Part shown: piece by piece, positions 1 through 7,313 of the stretch
Position numbering within the stretch: the stretch's first letter is position 1
How the letters are laid out: each line of letters starts with the position of its first letter
NCBI GenBank assembly: GCA_027391075.1
Contig: DAHYHI010000039.1
Span: 4,947 to 68,946, forward strand
Origin: JAJZAM01 sp027391075
GTDB taxonomy: Bacteria; Actinomycetota; Acidimicrobiia; Acidimicrobiales; Palsa-688
Length of the DNA: 64,000 nucleotides
Reading direction: 5' to 3'
Made by a program: the position numbers and the translations under genes
The notes under the pieces: model-generated
Seen by the model: only the letters and a program-made list of their open reading frames with translations
The model's database searches: none
Told to the model about the DNA's origin: nothing

Positions 1-348
1 CCACATATGCACGTGCCCGCCGCCCGACTCGGCGATCAGCCCGACGGCTCTGTGGAGAAGGTCCGAGGCGATCGTGTTGCCTGGCGTGCGATGGTGCGGG
101 TCGACCACGAACTCCAGGGCCCAGCTGTCAGAACCGAGGCTCACCTGCGCGTAGCCGACCGGATGGTCGTGACTGTCGTCGGTGGCGACGAGAGCGGCGA
201 ACCCGGAACGCCCCCCGCCCACGAGGTCAAGCCAGGCGTGCTCGTCAATAGCGGCGTGACCGTCAGCCGACTCCGCTGCCGACAACAGGTCGGCCACAGC
301 GGCGACCTCGGCTTCGTCCAAGCTGGTCCTGACCTCGATGTGCTGCAC
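1..348 (-). CDS. mshD: Mycothiol synthase (mycothiol acetyltransferase), N-terminal part, cut by the window edge
   Basis: The last step of mycothiol synthesis is acetylation of Cys-GlcN-Ins by acetyl-CoA; mycothiol is the main thiol of actinobacteria. Reading the minus strand gives 116 codons with no stop. They contain an SAAESADGH segment near residue 24 and the strings WALEFVVDPHHR and ESGGGHVHMW, which match the first GNAT domain of MshD as I know the family. The GTG start at 348 is fixed by an in-frame TGA two codons upstream. The rest of the gene lies left of the window. It is divergent from nth. The family call is confident; only the first third or so of the protein is visible. Confidence 0.85.
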   Translation of the reverse strand, partial: MQHIEVRTSLDEAEVAAVADLLSAAESADGHAAIDEHAWLDLVGGGRSGFAALVATDDSHDHPVGYAQVSLGSDSWALEFVVDPHHRTPGNTIASDLLHRAVGLIAESGGGHVHMW

Positions 349-432
349 GCCTCAAGGCTACCGGGAAAGGCCACGCCCGGCGACGGCGAGTACATGTCGG
401 GAGAAGTGTCGCTCAGGCTCTATCTTGTCGGA

Positions 433-1101
433 GTGGCCCGACCTCGAACCCCGGCCGGACGAGCGCGCGAAACGCGCCGTCGCTTAGCCGAGTCCTACCC
501 GGGAAGCGCACGCGAGCTTTGCGAACTGTCATTCGACACGCCATTCCAGCTTCTTGCCGCGACGGTGCTCTCCGCCCAGACGACCGATCAGCGGGTCAAT
601 TCCGTCACGCCTTCGCTGTTCGCTCGCTATCCCACGCCCGGCGACCTTGCTTGCGCCGACCCTGACGAGCTTGAGAGAATCATCCACTCCACCGGGTTCT
701 TCCGGGCGAAAGCCCGGAGCCTGATAGGCCTCGGATCGCAACTCGACGCCCGGTTCTCCGGAGAGGTGCCCACAGCTCTGGAAGACCTTGTCACCCTCCC
801 CGGGGTGGGGCGCAAAACGGCGAACGTGATCCGCAGCGTAGCTTTCGGCCTTCCGGGGTTGGCTGTGGACACCCACGTGGCGAGGCTTACCAGACTTCTC
901 GGCCTGACCGATTCGACTGACCCGGTCAAGATCGAAGCCGACGTCTGCTCACTGCTACCCGCACGCTACTGGGGTTCGTTCGGGCTCACGCTCATACTCC
1001 ACGGCAGGCGGGTATGTGTCGCACGCCGGCCGCGATGCGCTGACTGCGTTCTCGCAGACTTCTGCCCCTCTTCGGGCATCCCGAGCAATCCGGCGGCCTA
1101 G
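433..1101 (+). CDS. nth: Endonuclease III (DNA glycosylase/AP lyase)
   Basis: Base-excision repair enzyme that removes oxidised pyrimidines and cuts the abasic site. The 222-residue product has the helix-hairpin-helix LPGVGRKTA at about 122-130 with the catalytic lysine (K128), the catalytic aspartate in VDTHVAR (D146), and a C-terminal 4Fe-4S loop with C195-x6-C202-x2-C205-x5-C211. I chose GTG 433 because actinobacterial homologues begin with a similar ARPRTPAGRA string; ATG 394 in the same frame would add 13 residues. The reading frame stays open back to base 7, but that part is antisense to mshD and is not coding. Its stop overlaps the end of the opposing small gene by four bases. Confidence 0.93.
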   Translation: MARPRTPAGRARETRRRLAESYPGSARELCELSFDTPFQLLAATVLSAQTTDQRVNSVTPSLFARYPTPGDLACADPDELERIIHSTGFFRAKARSLIGLGSQLDARFSGEVPTALEDLVTLPGVGRKTANVIRSVAFGLPGLAVDTHVARLTRLLGLTDSTDPVKIEADVCSLLPARYWGSFGLTLILHGRRVCVARRPRCADCVLADFCPSSGIPSNPAA

Positions 1102-1280
1102 TGGTCGAGAAGGCGTTCCAGGCGTCGCTTAGCGGAGCGCAGCGTACGGTCGATCTCGAACAGCTCCGAGCCGATGTCGTCGCGGTCGGCCGGGCCGAGC
1201 CCGCTGGCTATCTCGGTTATGCGGTCGATCAACTCGTCTAGGCGGCTGGAGGCTGAGCTGAGTTCGGCGTTAGTGGCCAT
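1098..1280 (-). CDS. Small acidic helical protein of unknown function
   Basis: A 60-residue product starting at ATG 1280. I do not recognise a named family. It is predicted to be almost all helix, with heptad-like spacing of Leu/Ile (LDELIDRITEIASGL near residues 15-29) and a basic C-terminal stretch RSAKRRLERLL before the stop. It lies tail-to-tail with nth, overlapping by four bases, and head-to-head with hisD, whose start is only 12 bases away, so the two divergent genes must share promoter sequence or read from within each other. Codon use looks like its neighbours. An in-frame upstream ATG at 1343 would run into hisD and is less likely. Confidence 0.6.
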   Translation of the reverse strand: MATNAELSSASSRLDELIDRITEIASGLGPADRDDIGSELFEIDRTLRSAKRRLERLLDH

Positions 1281-1292
1281 AGAGGTACCATC

Positions 1293-2648
1293 ATGGACGA
1301 AATGGCCTCCTCCAACGAACCTGGCGCGACCGTCGCAGCGCACCTGAGCGGCATGCTTCGCACCATAGACCTCCGCGGGCGTAGCGGTGACCTGGCGGCG
1401 CTCCTCCCAACCCCTGCGATCGTGGACGACGAGGTCGCAGCTCGGGTCGTCGAGGAGATACTCCTAGACGTCAAGTTGCGCGGCGACGCGGCCGTCCTCG
1501 ATGCAACCGAGCGTTTCGACAAAGTGAGGCCGTCCGCCCTTCGCGTAGACCCCTCGAAAGTAGCGGCGGCGCTCCACGAGATCCCAGGTGCCCTACGCGA
1601 CGCGCTTGAGGTCGCAGCGGACAACATAGCCGGCTACCACCGCTCCCAGCTGGAGCACGACCGTACCTACGAAAGGGACGGAGTGACGGTCACGGAGATG
1701 GTCAGGCCGGTCGGTCGAGCAGGGCTTTACGTTCCCGGTGGGTTGGCCCCTCTCGCGTCTAGCGTCCTCATGACGGCGGTGCCAGCTCGGGTCGCGGGCG
1801 TCGGCGAGCTAGCCGTCTGCAGCCCCCCGGGACCTGACGGCCAAATCGCAGCGTCTGTCCTGGCTGCAGCGGCCGTGGCAGGCGTCGACGAGGTGTACTG
1901 CGTCGGCGGAGCGCAGGCCATAGCGGCGCTCGCCTACGGAACGGAGTCCGTTCGAGCCGTGGACGTTATCGTAGGCCCAGGGAACCGCTACGTAGCCATC
2001 GCCGAGCGTCTCGTCGCGGGTCAGGGAGCGGTCGGCGTTCCCTCTGCGTTCACCGGCCCCTCTGAGGTGGCAGTAGTTGCCGACGAGACGACCGACACAC
2101 GTTATGCGGCCGTTGACCTGGTAGTTCAAGCCGAACACGGACCTGACGGACTCTCTTACCTGATCACGTGGGTACCTGAAGTAGCCGAAGCTGTAGCGGC
2201 TCACGTCGCCCGGATCGCCTCCGAGTCGCCGAGACGGCAAGCTATCGAGGCGACGTTTTCCCGTGGAGGCTTCTGCGTGCTCGTCGACGGCCCAGACCAG
2301 GCGGTGCGAGTAGCAAACGTGATAGCCGCGGAGCACCTCGAGTTGATGACCGCCGACGCCCGTAGTCTCGCCGAGTCGGTGACCAGCGCTGGGGCGGTGT
2401 TCGTAGGTCCGTGGGCCCCGGCGAGCGTCGGGGACTACGCAGCGGGACCAAACCACGTACTGCCGACCGCGCGAAGCGCCAGGTTCTCCAGTGCCCTCCG
2501 GGTGTCGGACTTCACCAAGCACATTCACGTTATCGAGGTGACCAGGTCAGGGCTGGAGCGCCTTGCGGCCCCTGTAGAAGCCCTTGCCGCTTCCGAAGGT
2601 CTGGGCGCGCACGCCCTGTCGGTCACCATGAGGACCGCGTCGTCGTGA
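1293..2648 (+). CDS. hisD: Histidinol dehydrogenase
   Basis: Catalyses the last two steps of histidine synthesis, histidinol to histidine, with NAD and zinc. Family motifs are present: VGPGNRYVA at about 227-235, the PSAFTGPSEV segment at 250-259, QAEHGPDG at 279-286, and AAEHLEL with the catalytic Glu347-His348. At 451 residues it is slightly longer than usual because of a 20-residue N-terminal lead before MLRTIDLRG. ATG 1293 has an AGAGG ribosome-binding site seven bases upstream; ATG 1353 is the alternative start nearer the family norm. It is the first gene of the his-trp run and overlaps hisC by four bases. Confidence 0.96.
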   Translation: MDEMASSNEPGATVAAHLSGMLRTIDLRGRSGDLAALLPTPAIVDDEVAARVVEEILLDVKLRGDAAVLDATERFDKVRPSALRVDPSKVAAALHEIPGALRDALEVAADNIAGYHRSQLEHDRTYERDGVTVTEMVRPVGRAGLYVPGGLAPLASSVLMTAVPARVAGVGELAVCSPPGPDGQIAASVLAAAAVAGVDEVYCVGGAQAIAALAYGTESVRAVDVIVGPGNRYVAIAERLVAGQGAVGVPSAFTGPSEVAVVADETTDTRYAAVDLVVQAEHGPDGLSYLITWVPEVAEAVAAHVARIASESPRRQAIEATFSRGGFCVLVDGPDQAVRVANVIAAEHLELMTADARSLAESVTSAGAVFVGPWAPASVGDYAAGPNHVLPTARSARFSSALRVSDFTKHIHVIEVTRSGLERLAAPVEALAASEGLGAHALSVTMRTASS

Positions 2649-3706
2649 CCCTCCCGGACTGCCGGGCTGACCTGGCACTTCGCGACGGCTACCACTCGCC
2701 TCAGGTCGACGTGGCGGTGAGGCTCAATACCAACGAATCCCCCTACCCACCGCCCGAAGGTTGGCGTCGGGATCTCGCTGCGGCTCTCGACGGCGTCGCG
2801 TTCAATCGCTACCCGGACCGCGCAGCCAGCGAGCTACGCGAGGCTCTCGCCGACCTGCATCAGGTCCGGACGGACCAGGTGTTCGTAGCGAACGGGTCGA
2901 ACGAGGTCCTGCAGTCGATATGCCTCGCGTACGGGGGGCCGGGACGGCGAGCGGTAGTGTACGAACCTAGCTACGCCTTGCACAGCCACATCGCTCATCT
3001 CAGCTCCACCGAGGTAGTGCAAGGAACCCGGCGCGACGACTTTTCGGTCGACCTCGATCAGGTGGCGGACATCACCTCGGCGTTGAGGCCGGACATCACC
3101 TTCTTGTGCTCGCCGAACAACCCGACCGGCAACGCTCTCCCGGCGGCGTCGGCCAAGGAGATCCTCGCCTTGTCGGCGGGCCTCGTCGTGCTCGATGAGG
3201 CCTATGGCGATTTCGCGGACTGGTCAGGTATCTCTATGGTAGACGAGGAAGTGCCGCTCGTGGTGACACGGACCTTCTCCAAGACATGGTCGATGGCGGC
3301 TCTGAGGCTCGGATACCTGATAGGCCCCTCGCGGGTCGTTGCGTCGCTCGAGAGGGTCGCTCTGCCCTACCACCTGGACGCGCTAAAGCAGATCGCAGGC
3401 CGCCTGGCGGTCGCTTACGACGACGAGATGCGCCGGCGTGTCTCGGCGATCGTCTCCGAGCGCAGGCGTCTGCAGGGAGCACTGGAAAACCTCGACGTCG
3501 ACGTGTGGCCCTCAGAAGCAAACTTCCTGCTCTTTCGGCCCAAGAGCCGTAAAGGCGACGAGGCCTGGCACGGGCTGGTAGAGCGCGGCGTCTTGGTGCG
3601 TAACACCTCGAGTTGGCCGGGTCTGCCGTCTGGGTGCCTGCGTGTCACCGTCGGGACCGGGACCGAAAACGACGCATTCCTATCGGCATTGAAGGAGACC
3701 CTTTGA
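2645..3706 (+). CDS. hisC: Histidinol-phosphate aminotransferase
   Basis: PLP enzyme that transaminates imidazole-acetol phosphate to histidinol phosphate. The 353-residue product shows RLNTNESPYPPP at 26-37, SPNNPTG at 156-162, DEAY at 184-187, and the PLP lysine in FSKTW (K213), all usual for HisC. The GTG start overlaps the hisD stop as GTGA, and a GAGGA stretch about eight bases upstream serves as ribosome-binding site. The frame is open further upstream inside hisD but carries no HisC sequence there. Its TGA stop in turn overlaps the hisB start. Confidence 0.95.
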   Translation: MTLPDCRADLALRDGYHSPQVDVAVRLNTNESPYPPPEGWRRDLAAALDGVAFNRYPDRAASELREALADLHQVRTDQVFVANGSNEVLQSICLAYGGPGRRAVVYEPSYALHSHIAHLSSTEVVQGTRRDDFSVDLDQVADITSALRPDITFLCSPNNPTGNALPAASAKEILALSAGLVVLDEAYGDFADWSGISMVDEEVPLVVTRTFSKTWSMAALRLGYLIGPSRVVASLERVALPYHLDALKQIAGRLAVAYDDEMRRRVSAIVSERRRLQGALENLDVDVWPSEANFLLFRPKSRKGDEAWHGLVERGVLVRNTSSWPGLPSGCLRVTVGTGTENDAFLSALKETL

Positions 3707-4302
3707 ACCGCAGCGCCTCACGGTCACGTTCTACCAAGGAGACCAAAGTCAGCGTCGACGTACACCTTGACGGGACAGGTGTGACGCAAGTGTCGACGGG
3801 TCTGCCTTTTTTCGATCACATGCTCACCCAACTCGGCCGCCACGGGGGTCTTGACCTCACAGTAACGGCGGAGGGCGACCTGGAAGTCGACGCTCACCAC
3901 ACCGTGGAGGACGTCGGACTTGCGCTTGGAGCATGCATCAGCGAGGCGCTCGGCGACAAGGTCGGGGTGAGACGGTTCGCGTCGATCGACCTGCCCCTCG
4001 ACGAGGCTCTCATCGCAGTGGCTTTGGACCTGTCTGGAAGGCCCTTCCTCGTCTACGACGTAGAAACTGCCGGGGTCGCAGACTCGGGTGCTCTCGGCAC
4101 CCCCGGCTTTCACCCCCAACTCGCTGAAGAGTTCTGGAGAGCTTTCGTAATGAAGGCTGGCATTACCATGCACGTGCGAATGCTGTCGGGGCGCAATGCG
4201 CATCACATCTTAGAGGCGACGTTCAAGGCAGTCGCCCGAGCTTTGCGCGAGGCTATGACGGTGGACGGCGACGTCGTACCTTCCACCAAGGGCGTACTTT
4301 GA
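3703..4302 (+). CDS. hisB: Imidazoleglycerol-phosphate dehydratase
   Basis: Dehydrates imidazole glycerol phosphate to imidazole-acetol phosphate using bound manganese. The stand-alone form is seen, without a fused phosphatase. The 199 residues include FFDHML at 36-41, the metal-binding DAHHTVED at 63-70, and a second NAHHILEATFKA block near the C-terminus. The start is a TTG at 3703 overlapping the hisC stop (TTGA), with an AAGGAGA ribosome-binding site just upstream; no ATG or GTG fits as well. About ten residues precede the conserved domain. It overlaps hisH by four bases. Confidence 0.95.
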   Translation: MNRSASRSRSTKETKVSVDVHLDGTGVTQVSTGLPFFDHMLTQLGRHGGLDLTVTAEGDLEVDAHHTVEDVGLALGACISEALGDKVGVRRFASIDLPLDEALIAVALDLSGRPFLVYDVETAGVADSGALGTPGFHPQLAEEFWRAFVMKAGITMHVRMLSGRNAHHILEATFKAVARALREAMTVDGDVVPSTKGVL

Positions 4303-4928
4303 TAGCTGTCATCGACTACGGCATAGGCAACCTGCGCTCCGCTCACAAGGCCCTTTTGAGCGTCGGAGCCGACGCAGCGCTGGTGAGCGACCCCGACGCC
4401 GTCGTGTCGGCAGATGCCGTCGTGCTCCCCGGGGTGGGGAACTTCGGCGCATGCGTGAAGGCGCTGCGCTCGGCCGGCCTCGAAGCCGCAGTTCGCGAGG
4501 TGGTCGCCGCCAGCCGCCCGTTCCTTGGCATCTGCGTCGGGATGCAGATGCTCTACGAAGGCTCCGAGGAATCCCCCGAGGTTGACGGAATCGCGATCTT
4601 GCCCGGCATCGTCAGGCGCCTGCCAGCAGGTGTCAAGAGGCCGCAGATGCAGTGGAACCGCCTCGACGTACGCGGCCCGTCCGTTGCGTTGCTGCAGGGC
4701 CTAGACGAGCAGCCTTGGGTGTATTTCGTGCATTCCTACGCAGCTCCCGACGGACCTGAGGTGGTCGCCACCTGCGAGTACGGTCTCGACGTTCCTGCGG
4801 TAGTGGTAGCCCAATCGGTTTGGGCCACCCAGTTCCATCCGGAGAAGTCCGCTCGGGTTGGTCTGGCGATGTTGTCGAACTTTGCCCGCTTCGCAACCCC
4901 CGGCCTCGCTACCCGAGCATCCCTCTAG
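4299..4928 (+). CDS. hisH: Imidazole glycerol phosphate synthase, glutaminase subunit
   Basis: Class I glutamine amidotransferase that supplies ammonia to HisF. The 209-residue protein has the nucleophile elbow GICVGMQML with Cys79 and the catalytic His180/Glu182 in QFHPEKS. It starts on TTG 4299, which overlaps the hisB stop (TTGA), giving the expected first residues IAVIDYGIGNL. Its TAG stop shares one base with the hisA GTG start. Works as a heterodimer with HisF, encoded two genes downstream. Confidence 0.95.
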   Translation: MIAVIDYGIGNLRSAHKALLSVGADAALVSDPDAVVSADAVVLPGVGNFGACVKALRSAGLEAAVREVVAASRPFLGICVGMQMLYEGSEESPEVDGIAILPGIVRRLPAGVKRPQMQWNRLDVRGPSVALLQGLDEQPWVYFVHSYAAPDGPEVVATCEYGLDVPAVVVAQSVWATQFHPEKSARVGLAMLSNFARFATPGLATRASL

Positions 4929-5701
4929 TGGACCTATTTCCCGCTATCGACCTGCGCGGCGGGCGTTGCGTTCGCCTGCTCGAAGGGGACTTCGCCGCCG
5001 AGACGGTCTACGGCGACGACCCAGTTGGTGTCGCCCTAGAGTTCGCTTCTGCGGGGGCGCAGTGGATTCACGTAGTCGACCTCGACGCCGCCAGGACCGG
5101 CGAGGCGTCGAACCGGCCGGCAATAGCTGCTATCGCCGAGGCGGTCCGCTCCGCTGGTGTGTCGGTCCAAGCCGGGGGGGGCGTGCGCAGCGTCAGAGGC
5201 GCAGGTGAGCTCCTCGACGCCGGCGTTTCACGGGTTGTTGTCGGCACTGCCGGGGTGGAGCAGCCTTCTTTGATCTCAGACATCCACGATCGTTGGCCGG
5301 GTCGGGTTGCCTTGGGTCTAGACCACCGTCGAGGCGAGGTGCGCCTGAGGGGTTGGACACAATCCGCAGGGGTTAGTGTGGAGCATCTCGTGCCTGTGGC
5401 GCTAGACGCCGGCGCGTCGGCTCTCGTCGTTACCGACATTTCTCGTGACGGCACTATGGCTGGTCCTGACCTCGAGGGTCTGGCGTCCGTGGTCGGACTG
5501 GTTGCCCGATACCGCCCCCCCGCCGACGACGTTGCGATGCCTGCAAGTGTGATTGCCTCGGGCGGCGTCGGCTCGATAGACGACGTCGCCGCCCTCGCGG
5601 CGCTGGCCGGTTTAGGCGGGATCATCGCCGGGCGCGCCCTCTACGAGAAGCGCCTCGACCTCGGTGAGGCTCTGGCTGTGGTAGCGGGGGTGTCTCGGTG
5701 A
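4928..5701 (+). CDS. hisA: ProFAR isomerase (HisA, PriA-like family)
   Basis: Beta/alpha-barrel that isomerises the aminoaldose ProFAR to PRFAR. Catalytic aspartates are visible: D8 in PAIDLRGG and D170 in VTDISRDGT. Other barrel signatures are AGGGVRS at 82-88 and ASGGVGS near the C-terminus. At 257 residues it is of usual length. In Streptomyces and Mycobacterium the homologue PriA also does the TrpF reaction, but here a separate trpF is present at 10754, so this one may be monofunctional; that is inference. The GTG start shares a base with the hisH stop (TAGTG). Confidence 0.93.
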   Translation: MDLFPAIDLRGGRCVRLLEGDFAAETVYGDDPVGVALEFASAGAQWIHVVDLDAARTGEASNRPAIAAIAEAVRSAGVSVQAGGGVRSVRGAGELLDAGVSRVVVGTAGVEQPSLISDIHDRWPGRVALGLDHRRGEVRLRGWTQSAGVSVEHLVPVALDAGASALVVTDISRDGTMAGPDLEGLASVVGLVARYRPPADDVAMPASVIASGGVGSIDDVAALAALAGLGGIIAGRALYEKRLDLGEALAVVAGVSR

Positions 5702-6471
5702 GAGCCGTTCGGGTCGTTCCGTGCCTTGACGTCGACGCCGGACGCGTCGTCAAAGGGGTCAACTTCGCCAACCTCGCCGACGCCGGGGACCCTGTCGAGC
5801 TCGCAGCTCGCTACAGCGACGAAGGGGCTGACGAGCTGGTCTTCTACGACATAACAGCCTCGTCGTCAGAGAGGGCGATAATGATCGACGTCGTAGCGAG
5901 AGCCGCCGAACGGGTGTTCATCCCCCTCGCCGTCGGCGGTGGGGTGCGCAGCGTGGACGACGCCAGGATGCTTCTGCGCGTCGGCGCCGACAAGGTCAGC
6001 GTCAACTCTGCGGCCGTAGGGCGCCCCGAGTTGGTCGAGGAGATAGCGTCGGTTTTCGGGTCCCAGTGCGTGGTCGTCGGGATGGACGTGAGACGCAGTG
6101 GGAGGAGCTTCGAGGTCTACACGCACGGAGGAAGGACAGCGACCGGCCGGGATGCCCTCGAATGGGCATTCGAGGTGGAACGCCGCGGGGCTGGGGAGAT
6201 CGTGCTGAACTCCATGGACCGAGACGGCACTCGAAGCGGGTTCGACTTAGAGCTCACACGGGCGGTCGTCGACACCGTTCGGATACCCGTCGTAGCGAGT
6301 GGCGGAGTTGGCAACCTCGGTCACCTTGTCGAAGGGGCACTCGTCGGAGGGGCGGACGCGGTCCTAGCAGCGTCGATATTCCACTTCGGCGAGGCGACAG
6401 TCGCCGAGGCCAAGGAGGCCATGGCTGCTGCAGGAGTGTTGGTGCGTCCCCTCGATCGCCCGGCCGGGTAG
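5698..6471 (+). CDS. hisF: Imidazole glycerol phosphate synthase, cyclase subunit
   Basis: Closes the imidazole ring using ammonia from HisH and releases AICAR. A 257-residue beta/alpha-barrel with catalytic D11 in VVPCLDVDAG, D130 in GMDVRR, and the phosphate-binding strings VGGGVRS (80-85 region) and NSMDRDGT (171-178). The GTG start overlaps the hisA stop (GTGA). The next gene is not his but GroES-like, ten bases downstream, so this is the last his gene of the first block. Confidence 0.96.
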   Translation: MRAVRVVPCLDVDAGRVVKGVNFANLADAGDPVELAARYSDEGADELVFYDITASSSERAIMIDVVARAAERVFIPLAVGGGVRSVDDARMLLRVGADKVSVNSAAVGRPELVEEIASVFGSQCVVVGMDVRRSGRSFEVYTHGGRTATGRDALEWAFEVERRGAGEIVLNSMDRDGTRSGFDLELTRAVVDTVRIPVVASGGVGNLGHLVEGALVGGADAVLAASIFHFGEATVAEAKEAMAAAGVLVRPLDRPAG

Positions 6472-6480
6472 CTTGGTGGG

Positions 6481-6894
6481 ATGGACTCCCAGCAGGACCA
6501 GCGCGCACATCCGAACCCTGGCTTGGCGTCGCAGGCATCCGCTACGGAAAGGCCGGTCCTGGTAAGCAAGCAGCATCTGGGCTCCAAGCAGGGCATCGAG
6601 ATGCTCACCGACCGAGTCCTAGTTCAGATCCCCCGCTCCGAGGGTGAGCGCAAATCCCGGGCTGGCATTCTCATCCCGGCCACGGCTCAGGTCGCTCGAC
6701 GCCTCGCATGGGCGGAGGTCGTGGCTACAGGCCCTCACGTGAGGACCATCAAGGCTGGCGACCAGGTGCTGTTCAACCCGGAGGACCGATACGAGGTAGA
6801 AGTCCAAGGCGAGGATTACTTGATATTGCGCGAGCGTGACATCCACGCGGTTGCGTCCGAGCGGGTCGCTACAGGTACAGGCCTGTACCTGTAG
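6481..6894 (+). CDS. GroES-like co-chaperonin family protein with N-terminal extension
   Basis: The C-terminal 95 or so residues read as a 10-kDa chaperonin fold: MLTDRVLVQIP at about 41, a mobile-loop-like SRAGILIPA segment, ATGPHVRTIKAGDQVLF, and a final YLILRERDIHAV. The first 40 residues are a polar extension absent from GroES. It may therefore be a divergent GroES paralogue and not the main GroES partner of GroEL; no groEL is nearby. It lies between hisF and hisI in the same direction. The last eight codons and the stop are part of a perfect 28-bp palindrome. Later internal starts (ATG 6601) would give a protein of standard GroES length. Confidence 0.75.
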   Translation: MDSQQDQRAHPNPGLASQASATERPVLVSKQHLGSKQGIEMLTDRVLVQIPRSEGERKSRAGILIPATAQVARRLAWAEVVATGPHVRTIKAGDQVLFNPEDRYEVEVQGEDYLILRERDIHAVASERVATGTGLYL

Positions 6895-6895
6895 C
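6868..6895. repeat. Perfect 28-bp palindrome at the GroES-like gene stop
   Basis: Two 14-base arms with no spacer, the left arm reading GCTACAGGTACAGG. It includes the stop codon of the GroES-like gene and ends 22 bases before hisI. There is no T tract after it on either strand, so a standard intrinsic terminator is unlikely. It could be a binding site for a dimeric protein, or an RNA hairpin that affects hisI or trpE expression or RNA decay. Function unknown. Confidence 0.85.
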
Positions 6896-6917
6896 CGCGA
6901 GCCCCTACCATGGGGGA

Positions 6918-7313
6918 ATGGCGGACGGATCATCCCAACCGAGTTATGGCATACCGCTAACGGTGCGCGCCGAGGCGGAGCAGCTGGATGCGATTGTCTA
7001 CAACTCCGACGGCCTCGTCCCTGCGATCGTCCAGGACCACCACAGCCGGGAGGTGCTGATGCTGGCGTGGATGAACGCCGAGACGCTCGCCGAAACCCTT
7101 AATACCGGCCGGACCGTCTTTTGGTCCCGGAGCCGCAGGCAACGCTGGCGTAAAGGTGACACTTCCGGGGACCGCCAATGGGTGCGTGAGGCTTTCTACG
7201 ACTGTGACGGGGACACGCTCCTGTTCCTGGTCGTCCAAGAGGGCGGGGGGGCATGCCACACCGGTAACAGGACCTGTTTCTACCGCGCGTTCGGTGCGAC
7301 GTCGCCGGCGTGA
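6918..7313 (+). CDS. hisI: Phosphoribosyl-AMP cyclohydrolase
   Basis: Opens the purine ring of PR-AMP in histidine synthesis, a zinc enzyme. The 131-residue product carries DGLVPAIVQD, the LMLAWMN string, WSRSRRQRWRKGDTSG, the metal-binding YDCDGDT, and ACHTGNRTCFYR near the end with two of the zinc cysteines. It lacks the fused HisE domain. ATG 6918 follows a GGGGGA run directly, a tight ribosome-binding site. Its stop overlaps the trpE start (GTGA), coupling histidine and tryptophan genes in one transcript. Confidence 0.95.
   Translation: MADGSSQPSYGIPLTVRAEAEQLDAIVYNSDGLVPAIVQDHHSREVLMLAWMNAETLAETLNTGRTVFWSRSRRQRWRKGDTSGDRQWVREAFYDCDGDTLLFLVVQEGGGACHTGNRTCFYRAFGATSPA

Noticed and set aside
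7..432. N-terminal extension of the endonuclease III frame
   Set aside because: It is antisense to mshD, whose minus-strand reading matches the mycothiol synthase family, and has no endonuclease sequence.
6868..6895. Intrinsic terminator at the palindrome
   Set aside because: No T tract on either strand and the next gene starts 22 bases later in the same direction; listed as a palindrome of unknown function instead.
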